Below the pieces are notes generated by a model that ran no database searches, was not told where the DNA came from, and saw nothing but the letters and a program-made list of their open reading frames with translations. The position numbers and the translations under genes are program-made. From Coprinopsis marcescibilis (taxonomy: Eukaryota > Basidiomycota > Agaricomycetes > Agaricales > Psathyrellaceae), in contig ML210153.1 of the NCBI GenBank assembly GCA_004369085.1, positions 248,001-312,000 of the forward strand: DNA of 64,000 nucleotides, read 5' to 3'. Below, in pieces: positions 58,820-64,000 of the stretch. How positions within the stretch are numbered: the stretch's first letter is position 1; every line of letters starts with the position of its first letter.

Positions 58820-59193
58820 GGTTGGATTGATCCAACTTGCGTTGACAGCGCAAGTTCTCCTCACTCCCCAACACCTTATGTAATCCCCTCCTTTAACAAA
58901 GCGGTCAAAAGTCCATTGCTTTCCTGCTATCTAAGTATATAGAGCAATTTACGTCGAGTGTCTGGTAAGTAAGGTAAGTAAAAAGAGAGGCTAACGAGCG
59001 GCTAGGTATCCAACATTGTTGCAGAAAGAAGAGATTCCAATCATGTAGTCCGTGTCGTGACGTTCGTGAAGAATAATAGGTAGAAGGTGCTCTTAATTAA
59101 GCTAACGGGCAGTCAGGAATAACAACATTTTTCAACGTTCGGCTGTGGTACTCAAGAGTTAGCTTTCTGGCGCCTTGAGTAGAAAACGTTCAC
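58820..59193. other. Intergenic region of 374 bp
   Basis: Promoter of VPS17 and 3' region of the GH17 gene. It has two tandem GGTAAGTAA-like stretches near 58970, without a gene attached. Nothing else is seen. Confidence 0.5.
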
Positions 59194-60955
59194 TTACTCT
59201 CCGTTGAAGACACCCCAGAATCCTTCGACTCCACCGAATTTGTCTTCTTTCCATTTTTCATCGAACATCTGAAGAGATGTTAGTGTCGGCGTACCAGCCA
59301 AAGCAAACAACTCACCTCGAAGAAGAAGTATTTGACACCTTGTGCGTTTGCTTGGCAAACGAAGGTATCCATAAAGGTCTAGAGATGTCGTAAATACAAG
59401 CAAGCCCTGGGACTGCCGAAGACTTACTTGGAGACCTGCCTCCGATGCTGTGCCGAAACCGTTGGTTGAACTTCCAGCGTCGGTAGCGGCCTGACGTTGC
59501 ATTAGCCACAATAACTGCGTAAACGATCAGGAATACTCACTGTAGGCCAGCCAGTCTCCGCGATATACATTTCGGGCTAAAACACTTGTCAAAAGCGCAC
59601 ACAGTGACACGGTGGACAAACGTACGTTATTGGCTAGTGCGGCAGCAGGACGAACGTTGAATTCGTCGAAAAAGTCAAACACCCACTGAGCGGATTCCGC
59701 TTCTGTTGTGTTGGCGAACCATGCATGGACATTAGACAGCTAGAATGTTCGATTATCGGTCAGCGGATGGCAACAGTAGGTAACAAGCAAACTAGACTTG
59801 CTCCATAGTCCATAACCTCCATAACATCAGTAGCGAAGTAGCTTCCGGCATCAGAGTTGCCGACAGGGACACGTTTTGGCAGGTTCATGTCCTCGAGCAT
59901 CTGCTTAGTGGCCTGGATGTCCGCGACCAGAATATCCGATCCTGTACAAGGTGTCAGTGGTCTTTCATAGAAAGTCGGTCATTTACGGACCTTCTTTGGC
60001 GATGGCGTCGTTGGGGCTTGAGGCGCCCTGGCCTGTGACCCAACTGGTTACAAACCAATCAATAACTCCACCAGTTGCAACTAAAGCCGCACAAAACTTA
60101 CTTCAGCATGAACTCGTTTCCGACAGTGACTCCCGCGATGTGGTCGGTGCCATAAGTCTCTATGGCTTCCCGGATGGTTGCAGCCTGACGAAGGTATGCA
60201 TCGTGGTCTTCTGCCATTGTGTAGATTCCGACGAAAACCTCCAAATTGACCTTGGTCTGCCTGATGGCTTCAAGCTGAAATGAATTGTCAGAATGCTGTA
60301 CAACGATGTATCGAAGCTGGCACTAACCACTTGGGCGGTCTGATTGCAATCGGCTCCGTATAAACGAATGCGAGTTGTCAATTGAGAGATAACCTGCGAG
60401 GGAGAATGATTGAATTGGGCATGGGGACTCGATCAAGAGGAAGCATACCTGAATGTCCGCAATGGTGCCCTCTGTTTCCGGTCAATTATTGCTTATGACA
60501 AGGAGTATGAGGCCGCTTACCAAGAGTGTTTCCGCAGCCAAGCTCTATGAGAGCATTATGTGGGGTATAAGCCATGCCATAGAACGATTTGTGTAACCGG
60601 GGGTCCAGGTCGAACACACTTGGGTCATCGCCAATGTCGACGTTGCTAGGACCGGAAGAATTGCCAGTCGACCCAGAGGTTGAACCAGATGAGCTGGAGC
60701 CGTTGCTGCTGTTTGAAGTCTTATTGTTCCTGCTAACGACCACACCGACCGCAGTGCCTATGCCTGCTAGAACAAGGATGCCGATGATGCTACCAATAAC
60801 CTGCGGATGTTGAGTACGAAGGGGACACAGAGGATGTGGTACCGCCTCACCAGCCATTTCGAGCGTCTGTTACGAGCCTTGGTGGCAGCTAGAGCCTGCG
60901 ACATGCCTCTGTCTGTGGTTTGCTTGTCGAGATAGTGGTATTGAACGTCAGCCAT
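59194..60955 (-). CDS. GH17 beta-1,3-glucanase, type II membrane anchored
   Basis: A cell-wall glucanase/transglycosylase of family GH17. The N-terminus MADVQYHYLDKQTTDRGMSQ is cytosolic; RRSKW precedes one membrane helix (VIGSIIGILVLAGIGTAVGV), then a Ser/Gly/Asn linker (NSSNGSSSSGSTSGST) leads to the catalytic domain outside. The domain begins LHKSFYGMAYTPHN and has TTRIRLYGADCNQT, VTVGNEFML (acid/base Glu), DVMEVMDYGA, SNVHAWFANTTEAESAQWVF and EMYIAETGWPT (nucleophile Glu). The end is KFGGVEGFWGVFNGE. About ten introns cut the catalytic domain into small exons. The layout matches the Scw-like membrane-bound GH17 proteins of basidiomycetes. Confidence 0.9.
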
Positions 60956-61203
60956 ATAAAAGAAAGGGAGGGTATAAGAAGCCCTGGGGCCTTGGGACAG
61001 ATGGAATGAAGGTAGAAGGAAAGCTGGAGCAAAATGGTCTACGGAGGTTGTCACGTTAGGCCTGGGACATTGCTAGACCGAGCCATCAATTCAAAATTGG
61101 CGACCGCACGAAACATGTCTTCTTTTGGACTGGATTCAATCACAAGGCCCTTGTTGTATGACATGTTACAGGTTTATTTATACATTGGTATCATAAATTA
61201 CAC

Positions 61204-62736
61204 TTAATATACAGCGCTTTCTGCTGCCTCCTCCAGCCACAGTGGCAGTATATGTCCCATTCGAACAACCTTTGTCCTCAGGTACTTGTCCAGATCTTCC
61301 CCATAAACAGATTTCCCTCCAATCATAGTCGCACCAAGCAATTCTTGTTGTGGTTCCTGCTTCACAGCTACCGCGCCCGCACCGCCTTGATTCTGCCGTC
61401 GTTGCCAACTGCGGGGAATCATCGCCACCCGTTCGTTAATGGAGATTCCTTCCCTCTTCAGAGCCTCCACCTTGTCTGGATTGTTTGTCAAGATGCGGAC
61501 GCTCTCCGAACACGACGCCGATTCGTAACCAAGGCCCAGATCCTTCAAAATAGCCGCGGCTATCTCGTAGCCGCGTTCGTCCGCCTTGTGCCCGAGCATC
61601 AAGTTGGCCGTGACTGTATCATGGCCCATGTCCTGAAGATTGTAGGCACGGATCTTTGATAAGAGACCAATGCCGCGCCCTTCCTGCCGAAGGTAGATAA
61701 CTGCGCCGCGACCGGGCACTGTTAATGTCGGAGATGTCGGAGTAGCAGGTACTGTGATGGGCTGGGAAATTTGCCGGATTGCTTCGTCCAGCTGTTCCCC
61801 ACAATCGCATCGCATACTGCCTATTGTTTCTCCAGTATAGCACTCGGAATGAATGCGAATGAGGGGTGAGGGAAGACTGGAGAATGTGGTCGAATGGACT
61901 GCCTTGGAAGGATCCAAAGCCTTCTGGTGGGTTGCGGAAAGACGACCAGAGTAAGCGCCCCTGATAATCCTGTCCATTTCTGTTTCATTTTCGCTCCAGA
62001 CGGCGTCGAGTGACCGCGAACGGATCGGAGGTGCAGCTGGAACGGAATCGTCGAACTGGGCGGAATCCACGACGATTGCGAGGTGTTCCTTGGTATCCCG
62101 GTTATTGTGATATAGATGGAGGAACGCGGGTCCATGCGGTGTCGGTATACGTGTTCGGGCCATACACTTGACTTCGAGCCGAGGTAGCGCCTTGGACGAA
62201 GTGCAAGAGTCTGAGACGGTGATAGATTTTGATCGAGTTCTTCCCTCGGAAGCGTTTGGAGATGCAGCCAGGGAAGGACGCCGTTTCTTCGATGGAACGT
62301 TGTCAGCCGGTTGGAGAGGCTCTACATCCCGGCGATGCTCATTCTCTTTGCTACCCTCGTCGACGATGCGCTGACGCCTTGGACCCTGGCGGCTGACATA
62401 GGCGAGTCGCCTGCGCTCCGGCTTGCCAGAGACATCATCGACCGACTTTCTGGCCCACTCGTCGAGATTTGGGAGGGGTGCAGCGGGGAAAAAGTCATGA
62501 TGATAGTGGTTACGGGTGACGTGGGGACCTGAAGCGGCTGCGGCGGCTATGAGAAGAGGGTCGAGGGCGGCATCCCTGCGGGGAATATGGGCCTTGATCG
62601 CCTTGCCCGGTGAGGAAGAGGCAGTGAGGACGTCAAGGAGGGCGGTGTCGACGGTGATGTCGAGGGTACAGTGGGCCATGAGAGCGGGAATTCTGTGTAA
62701 TGCAGACTGGCGAGGACCATTCGGGTTATTATACAT
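61204..62736 (-). CDS. RIB1: GTP cyclohydrolase II (riboflavin biosynthesis)
   Basis: Converts GTP to 2,5-diamino-6-ribosylamino-pyrimidinone phosphate, the first step to riboflavin. It is the only long intronless gene in the window, about 510 residues. The catalytic domain carries SPLIRIHSECYTGETIGSMR and CDCGEQLDEAIRQI (three zinc Cys), RGAVIYLRQEGRGIGLLSKI (catalytic Arg and Tyr region), YNLQDMGHDTVTANLMLG and VRILTNNPDKVEALKREGI. The N-terminal 200 or so residues are an extension with basic, low-complexity parts. The start could be MYNNPNGPRQ (62736) or MAHCTLDITVD (62679); an earlier GTG is rejected. It is divergent from the right-edge gene. Confidence 0.95.
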   Translation of the reverse strand: MYNNPNGPRQSALHRIPALMAHCTLDITVDTALLDVLTASSSPGKAIKAHIPRRDAALDPLLIAAAAASGPHVTRNHYHHDFFPAAPLPNLDEWARKSVDDVSGKPERRRLAYVSRQGPRRQRIVDEGSKENEHRRDVEPLQPADNVPSKKRRPSLAASPNASEGRTRSKSITVSDSCTSSKALPRLEVKCMARTRIPTPHGPAFLHLYHNNRDTKEHLAIVVDSAQFDDSVPAAPPIRSRSLDAVWSENETEMDRIIRGAYSGRLSATHQKALDPSKAVHSTTFSSLPSPLIRIHSECYTGETIGSMRCDCGEQLDEAIRQISQPITVPATPTSPTLTVPGRGAVIYLRQEGRGIGLLSKIRAYNLQDMGHDTVTANLMLGHKADERGYEIAAAILKDLGLGYESASCSESVRILTNNPDKVEALKREGISINERVAMIPRSWQRRQNQGGAGAVAVKQEPQQELLGATMIGGKSVYGEDLDKYLRTKVVRMGHILPLWLEEAAESAVY

Positions 62737-63203
62737 CGCGAACTTGCCTAAATTTCGAGAAAACACCACACATCGGCTTTACTCAGGGCTAATATTCACG
62801 TGTCCCTCACACGCCCATATCGGTAGTAATTTCACACGCCCCTATTCTTGCTAATGTCCGGTTCCAGGCTTCCCGTCCGCCTACTAACTGCAGCTTACTG
62901 CAGCTGTGGCGCAAAGTAGATTGAATATACACTCTGGATCCGGCCATCCTTTTGCCTATGACCTGGAGCTTCCAGGTAGTGCTGTTACCGGTCTACCCGG
63001 GACTTTGTAGCTGCAGCCCTGATGCGATATGTCACCAGCTTACTGAAACCGCGGAAGAAAATACACTGAGCTTGTCAGCGTTCTGTCATCCTTGCGATGA
63101 CGACCACGACGGCGCCTACCTTGACGAAAAAGGGGCTGTCACCGTTGATGGACCCGCGGATTGGCATATGCATGACTCATTCCGGAATTGTTGCTGACCG
63201 TTG
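62737..63203. other. Divergent intergenic region of 467 bp
   Basis: Between the RIB1 start and the right-edge gene start. No coding sequence or RNA gene is recognised. Confidence 0.5.
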
Positions 63204-64000
63204 ATGTCTTCCACTGCGCCAACGCCCGTGTATGTCTTTTACGGTATTCTTTCGCGTTTGCTGACTGTCTATGTTTCTTTCAGAGCAGGAAATGCAACCG
63301 CTAGGCAAGGTGCCTCATATCAGTCACAAGATGCGACTCAGCGCGACCAGGCTGCACGCGTCAAAATCGTCGAAATCCTGTCGCAAACAGCCAACGGATG
63401 TCTGGCAGAGCTCAACTACGATCCCAAGGAGATGGAGAAACTCAAGGCTCGGAACGCGCAGTGGCAATCCGAGAACGTGAAACTTTACGAGGACAACATG
63501 AAATTGAACGACTCTTGCAATGCCATGCGGGCACAGGTGGAACAGCTCACCCAGGCGTACAACCTCACCCAGAGCTTACTGGATCGTCTCAAATTGCCCA
63601 ACAAGGACATATACGTGAATATGCACAACCAGATTGCCAGTCTTCAGTCAGAAAACAGATTTTTGAAGGACAAGGCCGAGAAATTGGAGGAACAACAACC
63701 CGGAAAGCCCACGTATGCAGAGCTCTTCAACCAATACAACAAACTTCTGGCCAATCACCAAGCGCTCATTTCTCTCAACAACCAAATCAAATCGCATTAT
63801 ACACACTTCCAATCTCATTGTGCCCAATGTCCTATCTACATTGCCCAACAACCAGTCACGCAGGCTAGGAGTGGTTCAACGTCTGCTGCGAGTTCGAGGC
63901 CTCCTTCGCGCTCTCAAATATCCTACAATACCAATGTATATCGCGCTGGACCCGATACGAATCAATCTCAGCCGAATGTCGCAACACCTTCTGTGTCATA
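63204..64000 (+). CDS. Coiled-coil protein of unknown function, 3' end beyond window
   Basis: A first exon MSSTAPTP-V ends at a GTATGT donor; an intron of about 55 bp ends at TTTCAG (63283). The second exon is open to the edge: AGNATARQGASYQSQDATQR, VKIVEILSQTANGCLAELNY, DPKEMEKLKARNAQWQSENV, LYEDNMKLNDSCNAMRAQVE and NRFLKDKAEKLEEQ, a strong coiled coil. Then come KSHYTHFQSHCAQCPIYIAQ, with one CxxC, and a Ser/Gln/Asn-rich stretch. No start or stop exists in this frame inside the second exon, so simple frame searches miss it. No domain is identified; the coiled coil with a polar tail could belong to a transcriptional regulator. Confidence 0.65.
   Translation, partial: MSSTAPTPVYVFYGILSRLLTVYVSFRAGNATARQGASYQSQDATQRDQAARVKIVEILSQTANGCLAELNYDPKEMEKLKARNAQWQSENVKLYEDNMKLNDSCNAMRAQVEQLTQAYNLTQSLLDRLKLPNKDIYVNMHNQIASLQSENRFLKDKAEKLEEQQPGKPTYAELFNQYNKLLANHQALISLNNQIKSHYTHFQSHCAQCPIYIAQQPVTQARSGSTSAASSRPPSRSQISYNTNVYRAGPDTNQSQPNVATPSVS

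Noticed and set aside
58960..58990. Tandem splice-donor-like GGTAAGTAA pair
   Set aside because: No gene on that strand and no paired acceptor; most likely a short chance repeat.

Overview
The window is nuclear DNA of a filamentous basidiomycete, most likely an Agaricomycete. The evidence is dense genes on both strands with many 45-70 bp introns, a Zn2Cys6 regulator of the mushroom type (zinc cluster followed by a GQGxR motif and a coiled coil), a DASH subunit, a fungal PROPPIN, Rim15, Kch1-like and GH17 proteins, and intergenic gaps of mostly 35-300 bp. No transposon, CRISPR array, phage or bacterial operon was seen. Intron boundaries were inferred by eye from GT/AG sites and from continuity of conserved protein sequence; spans are start codon to stop codon including introns.

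Layout. 1-6.2 kb: a Zn2Cys6 factor running off the left edge, a secreted double-psi beta-barrel protein, and UTP12. 6.3-12.1 kb: M18 aspartyl aminopeptidase, IMP4, ATE1 and DAD4. 12.3-19.1 kb: a PROPPIN, a cysteine-rich protein of unknown function, NCS1, EMC3 and VTI1. 19.4-26 kb: a Kch1-like membrane protein, DRG1/RBG1, ALG8 and VMA21. 26.3-29.7 kb: a low-complexity protein and the largest gene-poor block. 29.7-33.9 kb: RNR2 head-to-head with a second complete ribonucleotide reductase small-subunit gene, then mitochondrial protease IMP2. 34-44 kb: a UIM-repeat protein and a large Rim15-type kinase. 44.4-49 kb: mitochondrial bS18m, RPN11 and a coiled-coil protein of unknown function. 49.2-54.8 kb: VPS52, THOC7, tRNase Z and an intron-containing tRNA-His. 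54.9-64 kb: PEX14, VPS17, a membrane-anchored GH17 glucanase, RIB1, and the 5' part of a coiled-coil gene leaving on the right.

The genes are mostly conserved housekeeping genes. Themes recur: rRNA processing (UTP12, IMP4), secretory and endolysosomal traffic (EMC3, ALG8, VMA21, VTI1, VPS17, VPS52, PROPPIN), protein turnover (ATE1, RPN11, aminopeptidase, a UIM protein) and dNTP supply. Many are divergent pairs that must share short promoters (UTP12/M18, EMC3/VTI1, Kch1-like/DRG1, ALG8/VMA21, RNR2/paralogue).

The most unusual signals are three ACGCGT (MluI cell-cycle box) palindromes inside one 58-bp intron of RNR2, the inverted RNR small-subunit pair with matching introns, and an uncharacterised cysteine-rich N-terminal domain in the 14.1-15.6 kb gene, which appears only when a plausible-looking internal start is rejected.
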